Shown: positions 1 through 6,082, numbered from the stretch's first letter. The stretch is 6,636 bases of DNA from Thermoleophilia bacterium (GCA_013362295.1 JABFWJ010000107.1:1-6636), one strand, 5' to 3'. The notes: generated by a model not told the origin, from the letters alone. Translations and numbers: made by a program.

Positions 1-1737
1 CGCACGCGGGCGCTGCTCGAGGTCGTGGGCGAGGCGATCGCGCGGCTCTCGCTCGCACACACGCTCGAGACCGCCGTCGAGCGGATCTCGGAGCTGCTGC
101 AGGTCGGGCAGGTGGGCGTGTACCTGCGGGAGAACGGCCGCCTCTTCGCCGCCGCGGGGCGCGGTCTCGCCGATGGCCACGAGGAAGTTGCAGCGCGCCT
201 GCAGGATGCGCTCGCGGGACCGTTGCGCGCGCGCTCCGCCATCCAGGCACGCACGTACGGCACCGACGCCGCGCTGGCGCCGACGCGGACGGCGCTCGCC
301 GCTGCGGGACAGCACTCGGCGGTCGCCGTGCCGCTCCGCGTTCGCGACGAATCGATCGGGCTGCTCGTCGCGTATCCCGGTCCGCACGCGATCGGCGAGA
401 GCGACACGGCCCTGCTCACCGCGCTCGCCGCCCAGCTCGCGGTCGCCGTGCAGAACGCGCGGCTGCACGAGCGGACGAAGGAGCTGGGCGAGCGGCTCGG
501 CGACGTCCTCGCCTCCGAGCGGCAGACGTCGCGCCAGGTGAACGCGCTGTACGAGATCTCGCGCTCGTTTGCACAGAGCCTCTCGCTCGAGAAGACGCTT
601 GCGACCGTGACATCGACGATCGTCGACGTGCTCGGCGTCGATGCCGCGGTCATCCGCGTCCCCGACGAGCGCGGCGACCAGTTCGTGCCGCGTGCCGTCC
701 ACGTCGCGGACCTCCGGATGGACGAGGTGGTGCGCACGATTCTCGGGCGGCCGCAGCCGCGCCCGGCGCGCACGCACGATCCGCTCGTGCTCGACATTGC
801 GACCGCACAGCGCCTCGGCGGGGCGCATGCGCTCCTGATCCCCTTCCTCGAAAAGGGCTCGACCGCGGCGCTGCTGCCGATCGCGACCGCGACCGATCTG
901 CTCGCGCAGCTCACGATCCTCTGCCTCGACCCGGCGCGGCCGATCAGCGCCGAGACCCTCACGACCGCGGGCACGATCGCGCAGCAGGCTGCGCTCGCGA
1001 TCGACAACGCACGCCTCTATCACCAGCAGAAGCAGTTCGCGGAGACGATGCAGCAGTCGCTGCTCCCACGCGAGCGACCGGCGGTCGCCGGCCTCGAGAT
1101 CGGAACCGTCTACGAATCCGCCGCTCAGGTCGACGTCGGCGGGGACGTGTTCGACTTCATGGACCTCCCGGACGGGCGGCTCGCCGTCGTGCTCGGCGAC
1201 GTGACGGGCCACGGGATCGACGCGACCGCCGACATGGCGATGGCGAAGTTCGTCTTCCGCTCGCTCGCGCGAGAGCACTCGGAGCCGTCCGACTTCCTCA
1301 TGCACGCCAACGAGGTCGTCGTCGGCGAGATCGCGGTCGGGAAGTTCATCACGATGGCGTATCTCACCGTCGATCCGGCCGGGGACGTGCTCTGCGCGAG
1401 CGCCGGGCACCCCGAGCCCCGGCTCGTGCACGCGGACGGCACCGTGACCGGCCTTGCCTGCGGGGGACTTGCGCTCGGGATCGACGAGTCGCAGACGTAC
1501 GAGCAGGTGTGCGCGGAGCTGCCGTCCGGCGGGACCGTGGTGCTCTACACCGACGGCGTGATCGAATCGAGACGCGGCCGTGAGCTGTTCGGGACGCAGC
1601 GACTGGACGATCTGCTCGCGGCGCACGCGACGCATTCGCCGCAGACGATCGCCGACGCGCTGCTGGCGGCATGTCGTGACTTCGCGGGCGGCGACCTGCC
1701 CGACGACTGCGCAATCGTCGTCATCCGCCGCACGTGA
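1..1737 (+). CDS. GAF-GAF-SpoIIE (PP2C-type) serine/threonine phosphatase, 5'-truncated
   Basis: The reading frame is open from base 1 to the TGA at 1735-1737, so the gene starts upstream. A GTG at 25 exists, but the GAF-type opening helix (LLEVVGEAIARL) already begins before it. Numbering from that GTG, a first GAF-like sensor domain spans about 1-145, then a charged coiled-coil linker about 147-172, a second GAF-like domain about 173-335, and a SpoIIE/PP2C phosphatase domain about 343-569, which begins with the family's QQSLLP signature. Metal-binding acidic residues are in place: VGGD (D374), GDVTGHG (D392), YTDG (D510) and the C-terminal DD pair (D560/D561). Relatives such as RsbU and RsbP dephosphorylate an anti-anti-sigma factor of the STAS type and so release a stress sigma factor; the GAF domains would sense a small ligand or bind a partner. 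The substrate here is not visible, as no STAS or kinase gene lies in the window. There is no membrane segment in the part seen, so it is probably cytoplasmic. The stop overlaps the next start (GTGA). Confidence 0.93.
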   Translation, partial: RTRALLEVVGEAIARLSLAHTLETAVERISELLQVGQVGVYLRENGRLFAAAGRGLADGHEEVAARLQDALAGPLRARSAIQARTYGTDAALAPTRTALAAAGQHSAVAVPLRVRDESIGLLVAYPGPHAIGESDTALLTALAAQLAVAVQNARLHERTKELGERLGDVLASERQTSRQVNALYEISRSFAQSLSLEKTLATVTSTIVDVLGVDAAVIRVPDERGDQFVPRAVHVADLRMDEVVRTILGRPQPRPARTHDPLVLDIATAQRLGGAHALLIPFLEKGSTAALLPIATATDLLAQLTILCLDPARPISAETLTTAGTIAQQAALAIDNARLYHQQKQFAETMQQSLLPRERPAVAGLEIGTVYESAAQVDVGGDVFDFMDLPDGRLAVVLGDVTGHGIDATADMAMAKFVFRSLAREHSEPSDFLMHANEVVVGEIAVGKFITMAYLTVDPAGDVLCASAGHPEPRLVHADGTVTGLACGGLALGIDESQTYEQVCAELPSGGTVVLYTDGVIESRRGRELFGTQRLDDLLAAHATHSPQTIADALLAACRDFAGGDLPDDCAIVVIRRT

Positions 1738-2441
1738 ACCTGCGGCGGGCCGCAGGCGGCCGTCCGCTCGTGATCGGCCACCGGGGCGCGGCGGCCGTGG
1801 CGCCCGAGAACACACTCGAGTCGCTCGAGGCCGCGATCGCCGCCGGCGTCGACCTGGTCGAGTTCGACATCTCGCCCGGCCTGCGCCTCGCCCACTCCAC
1901 GGGCGAGGCCCCCGCGCGCGAGATCTCGCTCGACGAGGCGCTCGCGTTCCTCGGGGCGCACGGTGTCGCTGCGCACGTCGACGTGAAGCTGCCCGGATAC
2001 GAGGAGGAGGTGCTGCAGGCGATCGACCGGCACGGGTTGAGGGAGCGCGCGCTCGTCTCGACGGCGTTCGCTGCCACGTCGCGGCGCTTCGCGGCACTCG
2101 CACCGGGGCTTCCGGTCGCGATCGGGTATCCGCGCGACCGGCTCGGTGTCTCGAGCGTGCGCTGGCCGGTTCCGCTCAAGCGCGCAGGCGCGACCGCGCT
2201 GCGCCAGGCGATGCCGGCGCGCGTCCCGTTGCTTCTGCGCTGGGCGCGCGCGAACACGCTGTCGCTGCACCATACGCTGTGCTCTCGCGCCGCGGTCGCG
2301 ACGGCGCATCGCCTCGGTGCACCGGTGTTTGCCTGGACGGTCAACGACGCGGACGGCGTGCGCCGCGTGGCCGCGGCCGGGGTGGACGGAATCGTCTCCG
2401 ACGATCCGGAAACTGCCCTGGCTACACTGCTTGCGCTGTGA
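1734..2441 (+). CDS. Glycerophosphodiester phosphodiesterase family protein, short form with altered active site
   Basis: This is a 235-residue TIM-barrel GDPD-family protein. The family hydrolyses glycerophosphodiesters to glycerol-3-phosphate and an alcohol, using a metal. Visible hallmarks are GHRG (H16, R17), APENT (E25, N26), VEFD (E43, D45), a second histidine at H54, the late barrel strand AWTVND, and the closing motif GVDGIVSDDP. No signal peptide is seen, so it is likely cytoplasmic. Two deviations stand out. The stretch between E43/D45 and H54 is shorter than usual and the expected HD is HS (H54-S55). The usual metal-binding Glu of the ELK-like motif is Asp (D83-V84-K85). It may be a variant subfamily or have altered specificity. 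The GTG start at 1734 overlaps the phosphatase stop as GTGA, no Shine-Dalgarno sequence is evident, and the stop overlaps the next gene in the same way, so translation is probably coupled. Family assignment is firm; the substrate is unknown. Confidence 0.88.
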   Translation: MNLRRAAGGRPLVIGHRGAAAVAPENTLESLEAAIAAGVDLVEFDISPGLRLAHSTGEAPAREISLDEALAFLGAHGVAAHVDVKLPGYEEEVLQAIDRHGLRERALVSTAFAATSRRFAALAPGLPVAIGYPRDRLGVSSVRWPVPLKRAGATALRQAMPARVPLLLRWARANTLSLHHTLCSRAAVATAHRLGAPVFAWTVNDADGVRRVAAAGVDGIVSDDPETALATLLAL

Positions 2442-3475
2442 AGCATCTCTCCGCGGCTCTCCTGTTCGTGCTCGGACTCGTTGCGGCGGGCGCCTTTGCG
2501 GGCGCGGTGATCGCCGACGTGACGACCTCGACCGCCACCACGGCCACGACGGCCACCACGACCGTCGCGACCACGACGACCGCGGCCACGACGACCACCG
2601 CAGCGACGCCGCCCAGGATCCCGGTGGGGGTCCGGGTCGCGGGCGTGCGGGTGGGCGGGCTCCGCCCGGGCGATGCGGTCGCCGCCGTGCGCACGGCGTT
2701 CGCCCGGCCGCTCGCGGTCGTGGTCGACCGGAATCGCCTCGAGCTCGACCCGGGTCGCTTCGCGTCCGCGTACATCGCGACCGCCGTCGCCCGCGCGCGC
2801 ATCGCGACTGCGGGCACGAACGTCGATCTTGTCGTCGCCGTGCGCGGCGCGCCGCTGCGCAGGTGGGCAGCAGCCGTGCACAAGCGCTTCGAGCGCGGGG
2901 CGGTTGATGCGACTTTGAGCCTCCGCGGGGGCATGCCGTTCGTCACGAAGGACAAGCCCGGCCGGACGCTCGACACGGCCCGCCTGACGCAGCGCATTGT
3001 GGCCGCGCTTCGCGGCAACACGCGCCTGCCGGTGCGCGCGCACACGAGAACGGTCCCCGCCGACGTCACCGCGGATGCGTTCGCGGAGGTGATCGTCATC
3101 AACCGCTCGATGAACCGGCTCTCGCTCTACGACGAGTCGCGGTTGCGGCGCACGTTCCCGGTCGCCACCGGCCAGGCGGTCTACCCGACGCCGCGCGGCG
3201 AATGGCACATCGTCGTCAAGTACCGCAACCCCTGGTGGTACCCGCCGACCGGCAGCGCCTGGGCTCAGGGGCTGAAGCCGGTGCCGCCGGGCCCGTCGAA
3301 CCCGCTCGGGACCCGCTGGATGGGCCTCGACGCTCCGGGCGTCGGCATCCACGGCACGAACAACCCCGCGTCGATCGGCTACAGCGCGTCGCACGGCTGC
3401 GTCCGCATGCAGGTTCCGGATGCCGAGTGGCTGTTCGACCATGTCGACATCGGCACGACGGTCTTCGTCGTCTGA
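2438..3475 (+). CDS. Exported L,D-transpeptidase (YkuD domain) with Thr-rich linker
   Basis: This is a 345-residue envelope protein. A hydrophobic N-terminal segment (about 4-26) is a signal peptide or signal anchor, followed by a Thr/Ala linker (29-57). A middle region (about 60-192) resembles the PG_binding_4/VanW-N type domain (VAGVRVGGLRPGDA opening). The YkuD catalytic domain spans about 217-345. The active-site signature is present: H305-G-T, then SIGYSASHGCVRM with the catalytic cysteine at C321. Enzymes of this family form 3-3 or lipoprotein cross-links on peptidoglycan outside the membrane, using an acyl-enzyme through the cysteine. The GTG start is chosen because it overlaps the previous stop (GTGA) and begins directly at the hydrophobic segment; the frame stays open far upstream, but that part overlaps the GDPD gene. 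The stop overlaps the ATG of the next gene (TGATG). Assignment to the family is very secure; whether it cross-links or attaches proteins is not determinable. Confidence 0.94.
   Translation: MKHLSAALLFVLGLVAAGAFAGAVIADVTTSTATTATTATTTVATTTTAATTTTAATPPRIPVGVRVAGVRVGGLRPGDAVAAVRTAFARPLAVVVDRNRLELDPGRFASAYIATAVARARIATAGTNVDLVVAVRGAPLRRWAAAVHKRFERGAVDATLSLRGGMPFVTKDKPGRTLDTARLTQRIVAALRGNTRLPVRAHTRTVPADVTADAFAEVIVINRSMNRLSLYDESRLRRTFPVATGQAVYPTPRGEWHIVVKYRNPWWYPPTGSAWAQGLKPVPPGPSNPLGTRWMGLDAPGVGIHGTNNPASIGYSASHGCVRMQVPDAEWLFDHVDIGTTVFVV
2522..2608 (+). repeat. Low-complexity Thr/Ala linker-coding tract (imperfect ACG/ACC repeats)
   Basis: A run of degenerate ACC, ACG and GCC/GCG codons encodes residues 29-57 of the L,D-transpeptidase, with 19 Thr in 29 residues and the rest Ala, Ser or Val. 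It joins the membrane anchor to the folded domains and probably acts as a flexible, possibly O-glycosylated, spacer across the cell wall. The near-repeats make the tract prone to length change by slippage. Confidence 0.8.
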
Positions 3476-4011
3476 TGCGCGCTCTGCGAGCAGTCGCGGT
3501 CGTCTCGGTCCTCGCGCTGCTCGGCTTGCTCGTCTGGGACCTCGTGAACCAGAACGGTCCGGGAGTCGCGACAGCCGTCGACAAGGGCAAGGCCGTCCCC
3601 GCGCCGGTGCTCGACCTGCCGCGGCTGAACGGATCCGGCAACCTCAGCCTAGCCTCGCTGCGCGGCAAGGTCGTCGTCGTGAACTTCTGGCAGTCGAGCT
3701 GCTACCCGTGCAAGCTCGAGGCGCGTGACATCGCCTCGGCCTCCCGTAAGTGGTCGGGCAAGGGCGTCGTCTTCCTCGGCGTCGATGCGCAGGACCTGAA
3801 GGGCGCGGCCCGCGCCTACATGAAGCACTACGGCGTGGCGTATCCGAACGTGCGGGACGCGATCGGGAAGACGTGGCCGAAGTGGGGCATTACCGGCGTG
3901 CCGGAGACGTTCTTCATCGACCGCCGCGGGCGCGTCGTGCCGCCGCACATCACCGGGCAGGCCTCGCCCGCGCAGCTCGACGAGGGGATCCGGCGCGCCC
4001 TTCAGTCGTGA
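3475..4011 (+). CDS. TlpA/ResA/CcmG-like membrane-anchored thiol-disulfide oxidoreductase
   Basis: This 178-residue protein has an N-terminal membrane anchor (about 5-22), a short linker, then an extracytoplasmic thioredoxin fold (about 43-178) of the AhpC/TSA-Redoxin TlpA type. The active-site motif is C76-Y-P-C79 in the context FWQSSCYPCK, where the family often has WCxPC. The cis-proline loop GVPETFFID (P143) is also clear. Such proteins are kept reduced by CcdA or DsbD and reduce apocytochrome c or CcmH during cytochrome c maturation. Its placement just before ccmH and ccdA strongly supports that role (CcmG/DsbE in System I naming, ResA in System II). The ATG at 3475 shares one base with the preceding stop (TGATG). 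No Shine-Dalgarno sequence is seen, so translation is probably coupled. A more general envelope thiol reductase is the alternative. Confidence 0.92.
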   Translation: MRALRAVAVVSVLALLGLLVWDLVNQNGPGVATAVDKGKAVPAPVLDLPRLNGSGNLSLASLRGKVVVVNFWQSSCYPCKLEARDIASASRKWSGKGVVFLGVDAQDLKGAARAYMKHYGVAYPNVRDAIGKTWPKWGITGVPETFFIDRRGRVVPPHITGQASPAQLDEGIRRALQS

Positions 4012-4465
4012 AGGCGGTCGCCGTCGCCGTCGCCGCGCTCGCGCTCGCGCCCGCAGCTCTCGCCTGCGCGCCACGCGCGAGCCAGGCGAGCCTCGAGACG
4101 AAGCTCGTCTGCATCCAGTGTCACACGACGCTGGACGAGTCGAGCTCGCCGTTCGCGAACGAGCTGAAGGCCGAGGTCGCCCGTAGGATCGCGCTCTGCC
4201 AGACCGAGAAACAGATCCTCGACGCGATGGTCGCCGAGTTCGGGCCGACCGTGCTCTCGACACCGCAGACGCACGGCTTCGACCTGCTCGCGTGGATCCT
4301 CCCGCTCGGCGGGATCGTGCTCGGCGCGGCCGCGCTCGCCTTCGGGGCCCGGTACTGGTCGCGGGGCCGGACCTCTGCAAGTGTTGAGTCAACACAAAGT
4401 CCGGGGCTCGCGCCGGAGGACGAGCGCCGCGTCGACGAGGAGCTTGCACGGTTCGATGCTTGTGA
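4008..4465 (+). CDS. ccmH: CcmH/CycL/Ccl2-type cytochrome c maturation protein; 3' end apparently frameshifted
   Basis: It starts at a GTG overlapping the previous stop (GTGA). The product has a signal sequence (1-20), a thiol motif C35-I-Q-C38 in an LVCIQCHTTLDES context, the family's helical segment with KQILDAMVAEFGP, the conserved GFDLLAWILPL entry to one membrane helix (about 93-113), and the typical acidic C-terminus APEDERRVDEELARFD. CcmH presents a CxxC that exchanges with apocytochrome c cysteines before haem ligation. The canonical motif is LRCxxCQ; here the second Cys is followed by His. The coding frame holds to codon 151 (4458-4460) but meets no stop there: read literally it continues to 5240 through 770 bases of ccdA, giving Arg-rich nonsense. 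The expected stop TGA (4463-4465) lies in the -1 frame. The end given assumes a one-base loss near 4451-4462 or a sequencing error. Function confidence is high, end-point confidence low. Confidence 0.8.
4381..4395. repeat. 15-bp perfect inverted repeat GTGTTGA-G-TCAACAC inside ccmH
   Basis: Two 7-bp arms (GTGTTGA and TCAACAC) flank a single central G. It is AT-richer than its surroundings and falls in the cytoplasmic-tail codons of ccmH (S-V-E-S-T-Q), about 60 bases before the ccdA start. The form resembles a dimeric regulator operator; as RNA it could give only a 6-bp stem with a 3-nt loop. No regulator is identified, and chance occurrence is possible. Confidence 0.4.
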
Positions 4466-5166
4466 AGGTCCCGGTCGCGTTTCTTGCAGGGCTGATCTCC
4501 GTCGTGACACCGTGCGTGCTCCCCCTCGTGCCCGGGTACCTCTCGGCGATCTCCGCCGTCGAGGTCGACCGCTTCGGCGAGCGGGGGGTCGGACGGCGCA
4601 TCGTCGTCGCGAGCGTGCCGTTCATCCTCGGCTTCACGATCGTCTTCGTGCTGCTCGGTGCCGGCGCGGCCGCGGTCGGGAGTGCCGTCGACAAGCAGAC
4701 GCAGCTCAAGATCGCCGGGTTCGTGCTCGTCGTGCTCGGGCTCGCGTTCCTCGGGCTCCTGCCCTGGCCCGACCGTGCCGTCGCGCCCGGGCTGCTGCAG
4801 CACGCCCGGCGGCGTGGTTCGAACGCGCTCCTCGGCGGTGCGTTCGCGGTGTGCGCCGCGCCCTGCATCGGGACCGTGCTCGCGTCGATTCTCGTCCTCG
4901 CCTCCAGCTCGGGCACGATCGCGCGCGGCATCGTGCTGCTCGTCGCGTACTCGCTCGGGCTCGGCGCGGCCTTCGTCGTCGCAGGCCTCGCGTTCGCGCA
5001 CGCGATGCGCGCGTTCCGCTGGGTGCGCGACCACTACGCGGTCGTGCGCGGGGCCTCAGGCGCGGTGCTCGTCGCGCTCGGGCTGCTCCTCTTCTTCAAT
5101 CGCGACTGGTGGCTCAGCACGGCGATCGACCAGGTGCTGACGCGGATCGGGCTCGGAACGGTCTAG
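4456..5166 (+). CDS. ccdA: CcdA, cytochrome c biogenesis transmembrane electron carrier
   Basis: This 236-residue integral membrane protein has about six hydrophobic segments (approximately 6-34, 49-75, 84-104, 123-150, 156-181, 197-215). It carries the two CcdA/DsbD-beta cysteine motifs: TPCVLPLVPGY (C20) and APCIGT (C137), with a further cysteine at C133. The protein takes electrons from cytoplasmic thioredoxin and passes them across the membrane to extracytoplasmic thioredoxin-fold proteins, here most likely the TlpA-like product two genes upstream and through it CcmH. I chose the ATG at 4456 because GAGGAG at 4437-4442 precedes it by 13 nt. GTG at 4462 is a good alternative, since it would make the GTGA junction used elsewhere in this operon. 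A GTG at 4381 would add a charged N-terminal tail overlapping ccmH and is less likely. The 3' 111 bases overlap the convergent DUF309 gene. Confidence 0.92.
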   Translation: MLVKVPVAFLAGLISVVTPCVLPLVPGYLSAISAVEVDRFGERGVGRRIVVASVPFILGFTIVFVLLGAGAAAVGSAVDKQTQLKIAGFVLVVLGLAFLGLLPWPDRAVAPGLLQHARRRGSNALLGGAFAVCAAPCIGTVLASILVLASSSGTIARGIVLLVAYSLGLGAAFVVAGLAFAHAMRAFRWVRDHYAVVRGASGAVLVALGLLLFFNRDWWLSTAIDQVLTRIGLGTV

Positions 5167-5457
5167 GGCGGCGCGCAGGGCGGCCACGTCGAGCCCGCGG
5201 TGGGAGGGCTCGTAGGCGGCCAGCCGGCGCAGTGCCTTGAGGCGCTGGCGCTCGGTCGCGATCGGGCGCCCCCGTTGGCGCTGATAGGCGGAGACGACCA
5301 CGTGCACGAGTCCCTGGAAGAAGTCGCGCTCCGGGTCGACGCACGCCCGCCACGCCTCCTCGAATGCCTCGTGCGCGGCGAAGAACTCGCCGGCCCGCGC
5401 GAGCTGGAGGCCGTGTTGGTAGCAGCGTTCGACGGTGCTAACGTCGTGCTCACGCAT
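5056..5457 (-). CDS. DUF309-family small helical protein
   Basis: This is a 133-residue soluble, mostly helical protein. The core matches the DUF309 pattern: a short helix, then FFAAHEAFEEAWR (H29, E30, E33, E34, W36), then DFFQGLVHVVVSAYQ, and a basic helix ending in LRRL. The biochemical role of this family is not established, and I infer none beyond a possible metal or ligand site at the conserved His/Glu cluster. The ATG at 5457-5455 is favoured by an ideal AGGAGG nine bases upstream. Upstream in-frame codons belong to the antisense of the divergent gene. Residues 98-133 are antisense to the last 111 bases of ccdA and read as a charged tail (EEEEQ) unlike a folded domain, so the stop may have moved outward. 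The conserved domain seems to end near residue 97. Confidence 0.82.
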   Translation of the reverse strand: MREHDVSTVERCYQHGLQLARAGEFFAAHEAFEEAWRACVDPERDFFQGLVHVVVSAYQRQRGRPIATERQRLKALRRLAAYEPSHRGLDVAALRAALDRSEPDPRQHLVDRRAEPPVAIEEEEQPERDEHRA

Positions 5458-5770
5458 GGCGACGATCCTCCTGTGCGGGGTCGACCTGTTCATACGGGGA
5501 AAACTCGAAGCGTTGCTGCCCGAGCATCGCTTCCAGACCGCGGACGGGATCGACCCGCCCGATCTGGTGATCGCGGACATCGCCCGCATCGACGCGAACG
5601 ATGTCGCGGACAACTACCCGGAGGTCCCGATCCTCGGCTACACGAACCACACGGACACCTCCGGGTTGCGTCGCGCCCATGCCGCCGGATTCGACCAGGT
5701 CGTCGCGAAATCGGCGCTGTTCGAGCGCACGCGCGAACTGATCGACCCACTGCTCGCCTCGGTAGAGTAG
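5456..5770 (+). CDS. Small atypical receiver-like (CheY-fold) protein
   Basis: The 104-residue product matches the order of a response-regulator receiver: beta-1 ATILLCGVD (D10), a helix, PDLVIADI with D41 at the phosphoacceptor position, VPILGYT (T63) for beta-4, and GFDQVVAKS (K85) for beta-5. Only one acidic residue is seen where receivers usually have an acidic pair, and the region between beta-1 and beta-3 is short, so it may be an atypical or non-phosphorylated receiver. No output domain is attached, so it would act by protein contact. ATG at 5456 is chosen because the receiver fold begins directly after it; a GTG at 5435 would add seven unlike residues. No clear Shine-Dalgarno sequence is seen. 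Its start overlaps the minus-strand start of the DUF309 gene (CATG). The ferredoxin gene follows after 6 nt, so the two are likely co-transcribed. Fold assignment is from pattern only. Confidence 0.72.
   Translation: MATILLCGVDLFIRGKLEALLPEHRFQTADGIDPPDLVIADIARIDANDVADNYPEVPILGYTNHTDTSGLRRAHAAGFDQVVAKSALFERTRELIDPLLASVE
5467..5472 (-). promoter_or_regulatory. Strong Shine-Dalgarno sequence (AGGAGG) for the DUF309 gene
   Basis: The minus strand reads AGGAGG, nine bases before the ATG at 5457. It decides the start of the DUF309 gene. It lies inside codons 4-6 (Ile-Leu-Leu) of the divergent receiver-like gene, so one sequence serves both. Confidence 0.75.
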
Positions 5771-5776
5771 GCCGCC

Positions 5777-6082
5777 GTGACGTACATCATCGCCGAGCCG
5801 TGCATCGACATCAAAGACAAGTCCTGTGTCGACGTTTGCCCCGTGGACTGCATCCACGAGGCCGATCGCATCCTCGTGATCGACCCGGAGGAGTGCATCG
5901 ACTGCGGTGCCTGCGAGCCCGAGTGCCCGGTCGAGGCGATCTTCCCCGAGGACGCACTGCCCGAGAAGTGGGAGCCGTTCGTCAAGATCAACTACGCCTA
6001 CGGCGACGGCATGGACGTGGTCAACAAGCTCACCGACGAGTACGCCACGGAGCACAACGTCCAGAACCCGCCGCTCGAGTAG
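5777..6082 (+). CDS. fdxA: 7Fe ferredoxin ([3Fe-4S][4Fe-4S])
   Basis: This is a 101-residue, acidic, soluble electron carrier. The cysteine pattern is that of seven-iron ferredoxins such as those of mycobacteria, Thermus and Azotobacter FdI. C9, C17 and C50 would hold the [3Fe-4S] cluster, and C21, C40, C43 and C46 the [4Fe-4S] cluster. The position that would complete a second 4Fe site is not Cys (D11/I12), which points to a 3Fe cluster. C25 is the extra free Cys also found in FdI. Conserved stretches include CPVDCIHE and ECIDCGACEPECPVEAI. It likely donates electrons to cytoplasmic redox enzymes (cytochrome P450s and oxidoreductases in relatives); the partner is not visible here. The GTG start gives the family's standard MTYIIAEPC opening. 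It follows the receiver-like gene by 6 nt. Confidence 0.96.
   Translation: MTYIIAEPCIDIKDKSCVDVCPVDCIHEADRILVIDPEECIDCGACEPECPVEAIFPEDALPEKWEPFVKINYAYGDGMDVVNKLTDEYATEHNVQNPPLE

Noticed and set aside
25..27. GTG at 25 as the true start of the phosphatase gene
   Set aside because: The frame is open to base 1 and the GAF-like N-terminal helix already starts before it; no Shine-Dalgarno sequence can be judged there.
1721..3442. Long minus-strand open frame (573 codons) opposite the GDPD and transpeptidase genes
   Set aside because: Arg/Ala-rich low-information translation with no recognisable domain; it is the antisense shadow of two well-supported plus-strand genes.
3649..5034. Long minus-strand open frame (461 codons) opposite tlpA-like, ccmH and ccdA
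   Set aside because: Charged, repetitive translation typical of antisense GC-rich DNA; the plus strand carries clear family motifs throughout.
4466..5240. Genuine 259-residue C-terminal extension of CcmH
   Set aside because: The sequence after codon 151 is an out-of-frame reading of ccdA, Arg-rich and unlike any CcmH tail; a frameshift or error is simpler.
5435..5437. GTG at 5435 as the start of the receiver-like gene
   Set aside because: It would add seven residues before the first receiver strand; ATG at 5456 starts directly at the fold.
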